Counted from the first letter of the stretch, positions 24,101 to 34,960 are shown. The stretch is 64,000 nt of DNA from Lineus longissimus (GCF_910592395.1 NC_088317.1:3906001-3970000), one strand, 5' to 3'. Program-made: numbers and translations. The notes: a model not told the origin generated them from the letters alone.

Positions 24101-26841
24101 CCATTGTTTATCAGCTTTTCGCTTGTCGGCTTCTAAGAGTGACCTGGGCAGGTGAGTTAAGGACAACAAGTAGATTTTTGCGTGCTTATAATTTGGCATT
24201 TGGACAATCTTGTAACAGTTATTTCAATAATATTTTACATTTCACAGCCATCTATTTTAACGTTAATCAAAAAAGGGCACACAAATTTTTCCGGATTAAC
24301 ATTACAATAGAAGAAGGTGTCTTACAAAACACAAGAGCTGACTAGCAATACTTTGCTTCACCTGCCTGTGTCGTCACGGGAGTTTTGGAAAAAGGATACT
24401 GGGCAATCTCCTTGGTGTATGCGTTCGTCGAAGGCTTGAAATAAGTGTCCAGGAATCTCTCGATTTCACTCTCAACAATTTTCCGGCACTGCAAATGAAA
24501 TACACGATGATTACTTATTTTTCATTTTTTTCTTTTGTAGCCTTCAGGTGACCAGTATGCACAGTCAGGAGCCCAGGTTGTGTTTGATTCAGGAACAATT
24601 GTATTCCTCACACAAGCGTGAATAGTTCTGACCTTCTGTGAGATAGGTGAGACCCCTATCAGTGATTCTGTGTAACTTAAGCTGACCTCATCATTCTTGC
24701 CTGTAGCAGAGACTCACCATGTAATAATCATTCATCTGCCATGGTTCATAAGATGATGGCCCATACCGCCCATCATACGGTTCACGTAGCTTTTCAAGCC
24801 TGTCTTGCTCACGCTGGTAATTCTGTCGCAGATAATTGATTTTTTGCAAATCTCGTGGATATTTCTTCTTCGTTTCTTTGATGACATCATCCACAGAACG
24901 AACGGTCATCTGAGAATCAGGCCGGATGTCGTCAACAAGTTTCGCTGTGAAGTACCAGTCGGGAAGGCTCTGCGTATCTGAGAAGAAAGAGGAAGGTTAT
25001 ACATCTTCAGTGGAACCTCCCTTAGTAGACACTCCCCTTCAAGGACACCCTCACTATTAAGGTCACTGGTTTTGGTCCCAAATAAATTGTTTCAATTTAA
25101 TTTGACTTATCTTTGTCAGGACGCCTCTCCATCAATGAGAGCATCATCAAAGGTGGTGATGCTATTCTCCCTTGATGCATTCCTCTAATATGGGGAAGAT
25201 GATTCTGGGAAATCTAATATGGGGAAGATGATTCTGGGAAAACAAACCTGCTACATACCAGACAAAGCAGGTGAGGGCGGCTTCTTATCATACTCCCGTC
25301 TTTTCTGATGGATGGCATCTCTGGCAGCTTGCAATCGAACACGTTCTTCGTTCAAGTATCTGCAGAACAGAAATGGGGAATTAGGGTGCGCGAAAAGGAC
25401 ACTGCTTACTCAGAATACACCTTTACAGAATGGGCTTATGAGAATCGGCTCGATGTGAATGAACAGACCAGACTCCACCTTATGTGCTTCAGACTTGCTC
25501 CCCAATGAAGAATAGAGAGGAATACTGGCCATAGGACACCACCCTGACCACAAAGCTCTGGGGCTCTGTGGCTTCAGACCTGTCCCAAATGAAGAACAGA
25601 GAGGAGTACAGGCCAAAGGACACCACCCTGACAACTAAGCTCTGGGGCTCTGTGGTGGAACTCACAAGGACAGCCGACTTCATTACCGAAAATTGACTGA
25701 CTGTCTCGCATTCATCTCAAATAATTTAGGAACTTGCATGCGCTAATTACACCTTGAGGATCTTACAAGTTTCACAATGTTAGGGGAGACTTTTCGTTTG
25801 CACAAATAGATTAACCAAGTTGTACTTATGATCTTTCCTAAAAATTACCTCATGTTTTCTAGCCTCTCCTCCTGCTTTTGGTATCTTTCTTTAACTCTGT
25901 CCCTCATGATGTCCTGGATGAGTTTGGGCTTGTGATCAGGACCAGGTGACACTGCATTTGATTTATCTGAAACATAACATGAAGCAGAAAATATTTATAG
26001 CTGCTTTGATTTAACGGGGTACAGCATTAGCATTTACTGCATTTACTATTTCAAAGTACTTTGAAGTAATCTGCTTTTGATATAACCTATAACGAAGTAA
26101 ATTCTGTCTTTGACTTACCGTACATGATGACAGCTTTGTCTTGGCCTGGAAGCCCATAGTGATGTTTCAGCTCATGGGACAGGTATTTCTTGCTGTCAAG
26201 TTTGGCCTATAAAATATTTAAGGCACTTTATGACATAAATTTACAACTGTTCATTATAGTGAGCTTGGTCTGACTGGCAGGGCAAAACGAGGGGCGCTTA
26301 CTCTGCCCTTTTTCTCAGTTCACCCTGCTATTTTTTTTGCTAATTTTCAAAACCCCTGCACTTCAAATCTCTGGAGGAAACACTACCCACAAGGGTTATT
26401 GCCTACAACAGTTGGCTAATAGTCCAAAATGTCTGACTGCTGGAGAAAAGAAAAATAACTTACCAAGATTGCATCATCCTCCCGTCGTCTCTCTTCTCTT
26501 TTATACAAAGGATTCGGGGCCTTTGCCCTGGAAATTCAAAATTGAGCATTTGATATTCTTGATCAAACATTTAAACTTTTTAGATATTAGTATTCAGGAG
26601 GTTGCATTGTCTTCTGTTAGATACACTAGTTTATAATGCATAATATTGTTAAAAGATTTCTTTACTTTTAACAACAAGGCATGAATATCGAAGTAAAAGT
26701 GGTTTACCGCTGAGCAATAGCTTAGCCTCGGACTTACCTCTGCAACAGAATGTTGTCATGGCCTGGAACAGCAGAATTTTTGTCCTGTGACGATAATCTC
26801 GGGAGGCCATCTCGCCCATAACTCTTGTCCGACCGAAACAT
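15174..26841 (-). CDS. WD-repeat protein of unrecognised family, 24 exons, 1214 aa
   Basis: Exons in transcription order: 26841-26738, 26527-26464, 26206-26119, 25966-25849, 25359-25259, 24977-24718, 24488-24352, 24143-24044, 23756-23485, 23387-23231, 22947-22839, 22262-22120, 21771-21612, 21431-21229, 20886-20729, 19604-19505, 19085-19016, 18641-18568, 18306-18093, 17342-17218, 16953-16714, 16361-16276, 16060-15841, 15515-15174. All junctions are GT-AG and every phase agrees (3645 nt). An in-frame TGA precedes ATG 26841. Residues 1-415 are highly charged, with Lys/Arg/Glu-rich helices. About 470-1000 holds WD-like blades (segments such as YDIWQF, LNLWSF, YINIWRY). 1101-1214 is Gly/Arg/Ser-rich low complexity. 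I do not recognise the family. A propeller behind a charged coiled N-terminus would fit a scaffold, possibly ciliary, but that is a guess. The weakest junction is the donor at 24351 (AAA|GTATTG), chosen because it is the only one that keeps frame. Confidence 0.85.
16433..16720. repeat. 35-bp minisatellite abutting a splice donor
   Basis: Eight copies of a 35-bp unit (ttggtttacagaaagaattc plus taatttacatcttaa) start at 16441, 16476, 16511, 16546, 16581, 16616, 16651 and 16686. The array fills the intron between exons 21 and 22 of the WD-repeat gene and ends directly at the donor of exon 21 (exon end 16714). The expanded unit therefore includes donor-proximal intron sequence. Confidence 0.9.
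18668..18760 (-). mobile_element. LINE/SINE 3'-tail relic with (ATT)n
   Basis: On the minus strand it reads AAAGCGCCTTG...AAAAGGCGCTATATAAAT followed by an (AAT)n run. This is the conserved 3' hairpin and microsatellite tail of CR1/L2-type LINEs and their SINE partners. It lies in an intron of the WD-repeat gene. Confidence 0.6.
20445..20626. mobile_element. MITE-like element, TA-flanked, terminal TACAGTRGAACC
   Basis: The element starts TACAGTAGAACCTC and ends GAGGTTCCACTGTA, giving terminal inverted repeats bounded by TA. The inside repeats 'gtcc...agagagg' phrases in inverted order. At about 182 bp with no coding capacity, it fits a non-autonomous Tc1/mariner-like MITE. The best match in the window is 52148-52326. 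Confidence 0.75.
21820..21999. repeat. 20-bp minisatellite in an intron
   Basis: Nine copies of 'tttaatggggaaaatcaaag' or its '..aatg' variant lie in the intron between exons 12 and 13 of the WD-repeat gene. The copies are nearly identical, so the expansion is recent. Confidence 0.9.
22365..22680 (+). mobile_element. CR1/L2-type LINE 3' end, truncated relic
   Basis: The plus strand encodes a C-terminal reverse-transcriptase ORF signature: YLSDLIPHYLPCRSLRS, then LPRYSLDTFGGRTFAV, LWNCLDYS and FKTGLKTLLFQE. It then ends in a tail with TTTACATTACATT. The same tail closes the LINE at 36600-38090, so the two are probably one family. It is 5' truncated and antisense inside an intron of the WD-repeat gene. 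Confidence 0.75.
25006..25140. repeat. Partial MITE copy (CAGTGGAACCTCCC family)
   Basis: One end is preserved (CAGTGGAACCTCCCTTAGTA), followed by the usual 'ggacacc', 'ttggtccca' and 'tgacttat' stretch. The other terminus is eroded. It lies in an intron of the WD-repeat gene. Confidence 0.65.
25495..25665. repeat. Tandem duplication of about 85 bp in an intron
   Basis: Two neighbouring copies share 'aatgaagaa.agagagga.tac.ggccaaaggacaccaccctgac.ac.aagctctggggctctgtgg' with scattered substitutions. No function is apparent. Confidence 0.7.
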
Positions 26842-27932
26842 ACCAATTAACTTTCACTGGTGAAACTTTCCTGCAGTCTTACTCTAACTATGCCATTATG
26901 AAGACAGCCTAAACAATAAATTTAGTAACTATTTGTCATTGGAATGCAAAGAGGAAGAAAGTGAGTTATTATCAAGTTGATGGATCTGGAATCAAAGCGT
27001 CTCTTGTCTTCAGTATGTTTTTGATGTAGCTTCAGATTTCTCCAATCTACCTGTAAAAGACACAAGACTAAGAGGGCATTCAGTTCCTAGTCCTTTTTGT
27101 ATCTCTGCTGTATTGTCTCCTTAATCAATGACACTGGCTCCCACAGCAAGCCACCTGGCTAAAGTAGACAGACTGACACACAAAACATTAGCTAAAACAC
27201 CAAAAACTATATGTAGAGAGCTCTGTCTAAACCATATGAAACGTTGCGAACATATGGGTATGGGCTTTCCCAGAAAATTCTTCTGCCTGCCCTTTTCTAA
27301 TGAGCTGGTGGTGGTTGCGATCAACATAGACCTAGGCCTATTACTATTAGTGACGGAGTGTTGACCACGACAATAATTGACAGCAGTACAATAAATAGAG
27401 GCCAATGTGGCCTGCCTAACCACTTGACTGAGTCATGGACAGATAACATACCCCCTTCCCCCATCAGTCGAGTCAGCAGTGGAAACCAAACATCAAAAAC
27501 AAAGTGTACTGTAGGCCCACTGGCATTACTGCTAACTCATTTGCAAGATAAGAGAGCATGCAAAAAGAAAAAAACAATACCTCTTTCCCATCTCAAAATG
27601 CCGTTTATTACAATTTTTTGGTACTAACCTTGTCTCTTTAGAATACTCTTCCTTAAGAACGTGTTATTCTGGTTAATTGCGGTGACTTGAATATTCGAGA
27701 TGATCATTTTCATCAAAACTCAAAGAATTTCGGCCATGAATTTCCATCACCACGACCGCCATGTCTAAACAAACCATTAGTTCCGGTTCCGGAAAAATTC
27801 TTTGCGAAACATCGGCAAACGGTTTTATTAGATTATACAAATATCTAGTACAAAAGAATCATTAAACTTTGTATTTGATTAATAAAGAACATGTACTGAT
27901 TCAAGTTGATAATTTAGATTCATCAAAATAGG
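26842..27932. other. 5' flank of the WD-repeat gene
   Basis: I see no coding exon I can support. The stretch upstream of the ATG at 26841 should include the promoter and 5' UTR of the minus-strand WD-repeat gene, but no TATA box or initiator stands out. It ends at the 6-bp target-site duplication of the transposon at 27933. Confidence 0.4.
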
Positions 27933-27938
27933 TGTTTT
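27933..27938. repeat. Target-site duplication TGTTTT, left copy (element Y)
   Basis: TGTTTT immediately precedes the terminal TACGGAAGCG and recurs at 38814-38819 right after the opposite terminus CGCTTCCGTA. This marks Y's insertion. Confidence 0.85.
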
Positions 27939-27948
27939 TACGGAAGCG

Positions 27949-27954
27949 TATTAG
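27949..27954. repeat. Target-site duplication TATTAG, left copy (element X in Y)
   Basis: These are bases 11-16 of element Y's left end. The same TATTAG recurs at 35370-35375 directly after X's right terminus, where Y's end resumes with TGCCAAC. Confidence 0.88.
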
Positions 27955-27997
27955 TACGGAAGCGTATTAGTGCCAACAAAAAAAATAAAAAACTAAC

Positions 27998-28716
27998 TCA
28001 TACGTACGACTTATTATCGCATTCGTTTGACTTTTTGACTCATACGTACGACTTGTTATCGCATACGTACGACTTATTATCTTATACGTACGACTTTTAT
28101 CTCATACGTACGACTTATCATCTCATACGTACGACTTATTATCTCATACGTATGAGATATTATCTCATACGTATGAGTTATTATCTCATACGTACGACTT
28201 ATCATCTCATACGTACGACTTATCATCTATGAGTTATTATCTCATACGTATGAGATAATATCTCATACGTACGACTTATCATCTCATACGTACGACTTAT
28301 TATCTCATACGTATAATATATTATCTCATACGTATGAGTTATTATCTCATACGTACGACTTATCATCTCATACGTACGACTTATCATCTCATACGTACGA
28401 CTTTTATCTCATACGTACGACTTTTATCTCATACTTACGACTTTTATCTCATACGTACGACTTATTATCTCATACGTATGAGTTATTATCTCATACGTAT
28501 GAGTTATTATCTCATACGTACGACTTATCATCTCATACGTATAATATATTATCTCATACGTATTAGTTATTATCTCATACGTACGACTTATCATCTCATA
28601 CGTACGACTTATCATCTCATACGTACGACTTTTATCTCATACGTACGACTTATCATCTCATACGTACGAGTTATTATCTCATACGTATGAGTTATTATCT
28701 CATACGTAGTTGAATA
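27998..28716. repeat. Left palindromic-unit array in the TIR of X
   Basis: About 34 units of roughly 21 bp follow the pattern TCATACGTA + (CGACTT, TGAGTT or TGAGAT) + ATTATC. Each is centred on the palindrome TACGTA, and many form the 12-bp palindrome TCATACGTATGA. The first units carry TCATTCGT-type variants (cattcgtttgac). The opposite-strand version lies at 34961-35345. Long frames across it (LIRTTYY-type repeats) are artefacts of the period. Confidence 0.92.
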
Positions 28717-29370
28717 CATGTAGACTCTCAGTCTCGCCACAGAGGGCCTCCGCTACGCTACGCGTATAGCCGCCATTTTGATTCTCACCACGTGCGCACC
28801 GATTTTTGCTTGTCCTGTCGATCGGCTCTTATTAGCTCAGCATCTGTACAGTTTGGTAGGTATTGTCAGTCCAGATGGCCAGGTCAATATGAAGAGAACG
28901 CCCAATAATATGAAGAGAACGCCCAATATTAATATTGTCTCTCAGATACCTGGGAAACGCACGAGATTGAGAGCATCTCAGTTTCAAATTCTTTTGTGGA
29001 GGAGGTCCCCCATTAGGCCTAGACCCCCCGCCAAAGTTCGCGCCTGCGGTGCTCACATATTCGGGCTTCGCCCTCAATAGAGCCCCCCCCCCCCATCCAG
29101 CTACGCTGGATCCGCCCCTGTAGTCTGTACAAACGATGTCTCTTACAGGCCTAGGCCGATCATATCTTGATGAGGATCATGGAATGAAGTGACACAACTG
29201 TGTAGTTATAAATCTCAAGCCTCAAGAACCGACACACTCTCCTCTTTTATTCAACATATATAGGGCCTATATTTATATTCAATATTCTGAGTTTGAAAAT
29301 ATATATATCGAAGTTGGCGGTGCGGGTTACTGATCAAGATTGTATAGGCCTACGTTTATTGTTTCAGGTG

Positions 29371-32104
29371 ATGGCCGGAGAGGAGAAAAACAAATTGATG
29401 TGGCTGGAGTTTATGAGGGAAAGATGTGGGGAAGATGTCTTAGAACGATTGGAAAAAGACAAGGTAGGTAGCCAATGCAGGCCTCGCATAAAATTGTTGA
29501 TGCCGGTATATAAGCCTCTGTCACCCTATTCCAGCAGCCATGGGACTGTTACACAGGCCGACAGGCGCAATGACTCACAGGTATAGCCTGTTGTGTTAGC
29601 TTTATTTATATCTTCTGTCACAACTGGTCATTCACAAAAAATTCTACCTCCGAGATCCGGCCAGTGATAATGCAACCCTGCTCTTGGGCAGGTCTTCCAT
29701 CACATAAAGTTCACCTTCACAAAAACTATTAGCAGTCATACCAGAGACACAGCCAATGTCACAACCCTTTATTCAGTTATTACAACCCTGGAGGAATTAT
29801 AAAAAAGTTAATTCAAATAAACTACGTTATCTAAAAAGAAACCAGTAGTTTAATTATTAGGAAAGAAATGACAGCATCCTTTTTCCTCTGATTGCAGATC
29901 GATCACATGAATATCCAGCTGTTGAGTGATGTAGAGCTGAGTACCTATGTGCCGATCATAGGGGATCGACTGGCCGTTCGTCACTATAAATTTGATGAGG
30001 GATCCAGAAGTTTGCATCAAGCAACCGGCACTAGTACAAGGGTTGATCACGAGTATGAAAAGCGAACACTGTTTACTAAGCTCCGCGAAAAAATGGGATT
30101 GCATTCGGCAGGAGGAAAGGGTAGCGACGATAAGAAAGATAGTGAGCACAATACCAAGAGCAAAGGAAAAGGGAACAAAAAGACCACTCGGGTGATCGAA
30201 ATCGGCTGGCTGCATCAAGGGAAGCAGATCAGAAATCGAATGGGGGGAGGAACGAGGAAAGTGACAATGTTAAAGACTTCTGGCAAGAAAGAGCTTCTCG
30301 CCGAGGCGAAGAATCTCTTCTTTACAAACGGCAAATCAAAATTTTGTCGCATAGAGGATGTATTATGCGACATCCTCGATTTTCAGGAAGGGAAACTTCC
30401 CGATGGTGCAACCGTTGGGCACATCTATGAAGAGGTTAAAATGGGTTTGGTGAGGGTGTACTTGTCAACTCGTTTGATAGAAAAGACAAGTTCTGATGTT
30501 GCCGGTGTGGTCGACGATGAAGAAGAGGTAAATGATCACCTGCCTATCATTTCGTTTAGTCCGAACTCAACAGTAGTAAAGACAGGGCCAGTAAGTCCAG
30601 ACTACCATTATTGGGAGGATGACGACACGCTACCTTTTGTTGGAAGCTGCGAGCTTGTAACAACATCCACTCCAATCGCTGAACACACTGTAGAGCCGAA
30701 CAGACCTACAACAACTTCGCCCCGCTTTAAGTCCAATATACTTGCCATGGAAGATTTTCCACCAACACTTCCTGATATAGTTCATTTCCGCGCCAGAGGT
30801 ACATCCAAGGCTAGCCATGAATCACCATCGTCCAAGCCTTCAGCATCGTCAAAGCCTTCAGCATCGCCAAAGCCTTCAGCATCGCCAAAGCCTTCAGCAT
30901 CAGTTGCCAAACTGGATGACAATCACAATTCGCCATTACCTACGTCATCAGGTGCCAATCCGCCGGCTTCAAACTATGAATCACCTTTACGAATGCCTAC
31001 AGCGTCAGTTGCCAGTCACTCGTTATCATTTGGTTTTGAACCCTCGCTTGAAGTTGAACCGTCATTTCATGAGATCTTGGACAATCGATCCAGTTATATG
31101 GGCGTCAGCTCAACCTTAATAACGCTCCACAGGGCAAAACTTATGGAGGAAATGGTTACAAATTTCAAGGACTCTGAAATCGTAGATTCACCAACCAGAT
31201 TTTCTTTCATTGATGAGCGAGGTATCGACAGTAGCGGCGTTTCGAGGGATGCATACTCTCTGTTCTGGAAAGAACTGTTTTTACGTGCTTCAGAGGGGGA
31301 GGAATGCAGAGTTCCTGTTATATTGGCTCACTGGCAAGATGAAGAATGGAAAGCCGTTGGAAGAATTCTCATGAAGGGTTACATAGATCATGGTTTCTTT
31401 CCACTAATGCTTGCAAAAGCTTTTACTGTAGCCCTAGTGCTAGGAGAGCAGCAGGTGACACCGGAATGTTTGTATGAATCGTTCATGACGTACCTAAGTG
31501 GGGTAGACCGAGATGTTGTGAAGGAGGCCATGGCGGGGACGTTAGATGAAGAGAACCAAGAAATGTTTGAAGAGCTATGGATCGCTTTGGGTACACCTCG
31601 ATACCCTCAGAAAACATCAGAGGCACCCTGATACAGATCGCCCATAAGGAAATAATTCAAAAGCCAATGTACATATTGGATAAAATGGCGGAAGTTTCAA
31701 GAGATACTCTTCAACCAAAGCTACCCACTTGTACGCAAATAACAGAGATGTACGAGGTAAGGAGGCCAACACCAAGACGACTAAACAAGTTGCTGAGGGC
31801 TATAACAACAACAAGGGCCGAACGAAATACTTTTTCATTCCTTAAGCGATTCATTTCTGCACTTGACGAAGCATCTTTGAAAGGTTTTTTGAGGTTAATG
31901 ACGGGGGCCGACAGTATCGTAGTTGATGGGATCAACGTTACCTTCAGCCGACTTGAGGGAGTCGAACGGCGTCCAATATTCAGAACGTGTGGTCCATGTC
32001 CGACTCTGGAATTGCCGAGCACCTATCAAACCTACCCGGATTTTCGGATGGAATTGAAATCGGTGCTCGACAATCCAGAGTCGTACAAAATGGACATGGC
32101 GTAG
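29371..32104 (+). CDS. SAM-like/HECT-domain protein of transposon X (frameshifted)
   Basis: The first exon is 29371-29463 (ATGGCCGGAGAG, donor AAG|GTAGGT). The second starts at 29898 after TTGCAG, in phase 0, and runs to a stop at 31631. A second frame (to 32104) continues the homology. The N-terminus (about 1-60) is a small helical, SAM-like module with a DKID...GDRLAV stretch. About 125-230 is a second conserved module (IEIGWLHQGKQ...GGGTRK). Then come a Ser/Pro linker with a KPSAS repeat (30826-30905), a HECT N-lobe-like region (about 31.1-31.6 kb) and, in the other frame, the C-lobe ending RTCGPCPTLELPSTY, like the Cys-containing end of HECT E3 ligases. The -1 frameshift lies near 31.56-31.60 kb. 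The family looks like the G2E3-type HECT proteins found in fish and invertebrate repeats. Ubiquitin-ligase activity is inferred only. Confidence 0.75.
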
Positions 32105-32219
32105 GCACATTGTGTTTTCCTTATCAACGGTTTTAGGGATATTTTCATGAGCCTTTTGAGTCCTCTCCACAATAAATGCCAATGTGTATGGCTGCAATAT
32201 GTGTTTTAAAAGTATCATT

Positions 32220-32740
32220 ACCTGGGCTAAGATTAATGGTTGGCCTATTTTGGTTGTCTTTGGTATAGGGGGTGCAAAGAGAGCCCCCCCCCCACCCACC
32301 CTGTGTTCAATCTAATCGTTGTTTGTAATTGTACCTTATATGCCAAGATTAATGGTTGACCTATTTTGGTTGTGTTTGGTAGGGGGTGCGAAGAGAGCCC
32401 CCCACCCTGTGTTCAATCTAATCGTTGTTTGTAATTGTACCTTATATGCCAAGATTAATGGTTGACCTATTTTGGTTGTGTTTGGTAGGGGGTGCAAAGA
32501 GAGCCCCCCCCCCCCACCCTGTGTTCAATCTAATCGTTGTTTGTAATTGTACCTTATATGCCAAGATTAATGGTTGACCTATTTTGGTTGTGTTTGGTAG
32601 GGGGTGCAAAGAGAGCCCCCCCCCCCACCCTGTGTTCAATCTAATCGTTGTTTGTAATTGTACCTTATATGCCAAGATTAATGGTTGACCTATTTTGGTT
32701 GTGTTTGGTAGGGGGTGCAAAGAGAGCCCCCCACCCTATT
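32220..32740. repeat. 106-112-bp tandem repeat with variable poly-C, inside X
   Basis: Five near-identical units (ccaagattaatggttgacct...gtaattgtaccttatatg) differ mainly in the length of a C run. It lies just 3' of the HECT gene, between the two convergent genes of X, where their transcripts would end. Confidence 0.9.
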
Positions 32741-33521
32741 GTTTGTACATGTAATTATCTGTGCCATCAACTATTAAAGTAGCTGACTTATTTTGTTGAT
32801 GGCATATTGTTTGCTGAAAGGAATGCCGAGTCCCATTACCAATAAAACGCATTTTCTATACTTGTTTTTGTTACTGTTCTGAAATTCTTGGTTGTCAGAC
32901 GATCGGTATGGATGTGTATTATCATAAATTCTTGACATATTACTCATAGGTAATATATTCTTGGTATTATCAAGAATATATATTCTTGGTGTTATACACA
33001 ATTGTATTAAGTCGTACCATTGATTGATTGGTAGAGCAGGCGGCAACATCCCGGTAATCGTACCGGTAGTTTGGGAACACAGTAGATAGTTTTAAAATGG
33101 CTGGGAGAGCATCCAGCATTTTTGTCCTGACAGAGCCACAGTTGAAATCCTGTAATCATCCTGTAATCATCATCACCTTCTTCTGAGGTTTAGCACACTT
33201 TTCTACATTACCAACTTTGGAAAAGTAAACTTAAACATGTTTTTCAGTGCATGCCTTACTTTGTTCATTTTATAACAATCGTAATACCACTATGTGAATA
33301 TATTATACATGAATAAGTACACACATCACGTTAAAAGTCGCTATAAGTCCCTCTCGCACCTGAACAACTGATACGGCAGCTACAAGGACATGAAAGTTTC
33401 AGGTTTGCCGTGAGAGGGACATTCCCCAGACGTCGTCAGCCTTGCATACCTTGGAAGAAGGCCTACCAGTCAGTTTTTGGATCAGTTAGTGATTGTGCCT
33501 TGGAAGCGAGACACAGCAACC

Positions 33522-34915
33522 TCAAAGATTTGTAAGAATTTCATTTCTTAGGTATCGGTACAACAAAAGCCCCTCCGTGGGGGTTGTCGGGGGAGACAAG
33601 CCAGCTTCTGCCATTAATAGGCACGACAAGTCAAAAACGTCTTCGTCGCAAGGAAGACGGCCCTTGGGTGTGCATTCTGTGAGGCATGTATCTACCTGTT
33701 GGTCCGTTACCGCGCAAATTTGGCTTTCTCCCCCGACGAGATGTGGTAGGTTGTACATCATCAGCGGTCTACCACTAGGCGCTATTTGATTACGACAGGG
33801 ACGAATTCTGTGACAATTCCACAAGTGGACAAGCTCGTCAAGATCGTTCTGGAAAAGAAAGAGATGTGTATAGGTTATCTGTTCACAACACTCTGCATTG
33901 ATAATATAATTTCCTCTTCTATCTATTTATGTATTTTGTACTCATCTTTGGGTGAGTTAAACATCAATGAAGTGTTGTCATGCACCGATCTCACCCCCAC
34001 TTACCGGTAGGCCTACATGTACCGGTAACTAGCTATGAACTCGGCGGTAAAGCTAATAAGACTTTCTGGACCAGGGCTTACCTGAATTAATTGCATGAAG
34101 CAAAATTGGGTCAAACATTTGTCCAAGCGGTCACCTGAGAAGTCGTCGTTTTCTTTCATTTCTTGGAACAGATTCATCCAAAACTGAGCATTTTGTCTTC
34201 GATTCATTGACCACCAGCACTCGATTCTTTGATTGTGGTTACTTGATCCAAATATGACACTTCGCCTGCTGAACTCATCAACGTGGTCATGTCTCATGAA
34301 CCTCTGCATATCTGCGACATGTCCATTCTCAGTACCTGGATCCATCCTTAGCCTTTTCGGGCAACCCCTTCGACTTCGAATTGCTTGCATGAAGTAACTC
34401 GCGATAACGGCCGGATCACTGTTTGTACGATAGGCTTCAAGCCACACGAGGAATCTGGAAAAACCATCAATGCACCCATTGATGCATATGCCGAACGGTT
34501 TTAACTTGTCATACCCATCAATGTGCCAAGCGAAGTCGGGTCCCGGGTTTTGATAAAGGCGCCTTCTCAGCCTGTTCCGTCGCCTGTATGCAACTCCCTC
34601 AGGATCGATGATATGTTGTAGATAACGAACTTCATTCTGAGTGACGACAAGTCCGTTTTGTATGCACTTCAAGTGCATGAACTTGTAACCATGAAGTTTC
34701 CCTGCCGCCTCCACCTCTTTCATTATAAACAAAGCAACGTCAAGTATGTCAGCCTTATTCTTGCGTCTGCATAAGCCAGACTTGGAGAGGATCCGGTTCA
34801 AGGTCTGGAGACTGAGTATGATGCCGTCGACATGAGCTAGTGTTTTTATAATCTCTTTGTAATTGAGCCCCAGATAGAAATAGACGCGCACCTTGTCACC
34901 AACGGCGTCCGCCAT
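33522..34915 (-). CDS. DDE integrase-type transposase of element X (IS3EU-like)
   Basis: This is the likely transposase that cuts and pastes the element. Exon 1 is 34915-34082 (donor CAG|GTAAG) and exon 2 is 33848-33522 (acceptor TTTTCCAG), phase 0, giving 386 aa with no internal stop. Residues 1-60 form a helix-turn-helix-like N-terminus with a basic CRRKNK. The catalytic core shows Asp133 (WHIDGYD), Asp192 (RMDPGTENG) and Glu232 (NQRIECWW), spaced D-39-E as in retroviral-integrase-fold enzymes. The exon-2 product starts NDLDELVHLWNCHRIRP, a stretch typical of the C-terminal part of these integrases. It converges with the HECT gene. The intact frame and perfect target duplications argue that X was recently active. 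The superfamily name rests on recall of motif layout, not on a search. Confidence 0.88.
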
Positions 34916-34960
34916 TTTAGAATTCGACAGAACCAGATCCGTACGGCGTATAGTAACTGG

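Noticed and set aside
27629-27707. A possible first exon (ATG 27707, donor AAG|GTTAGT) upstream of the WD-repeat gene
   Set aside because: It looks like a good short exon but could not be joined in frame to the exon at 26841, which has its own ATG and an in-frame upstream stop. It is at most a 5' UTR exon.
28035-28690. Open frames with LIRTTYY-like or TYEIIS-like peptide repeats
   Set aside because: These come from the 21-bp palindromic TIR units, whose length is a multiple of three. They are open on both strands and in several frames.
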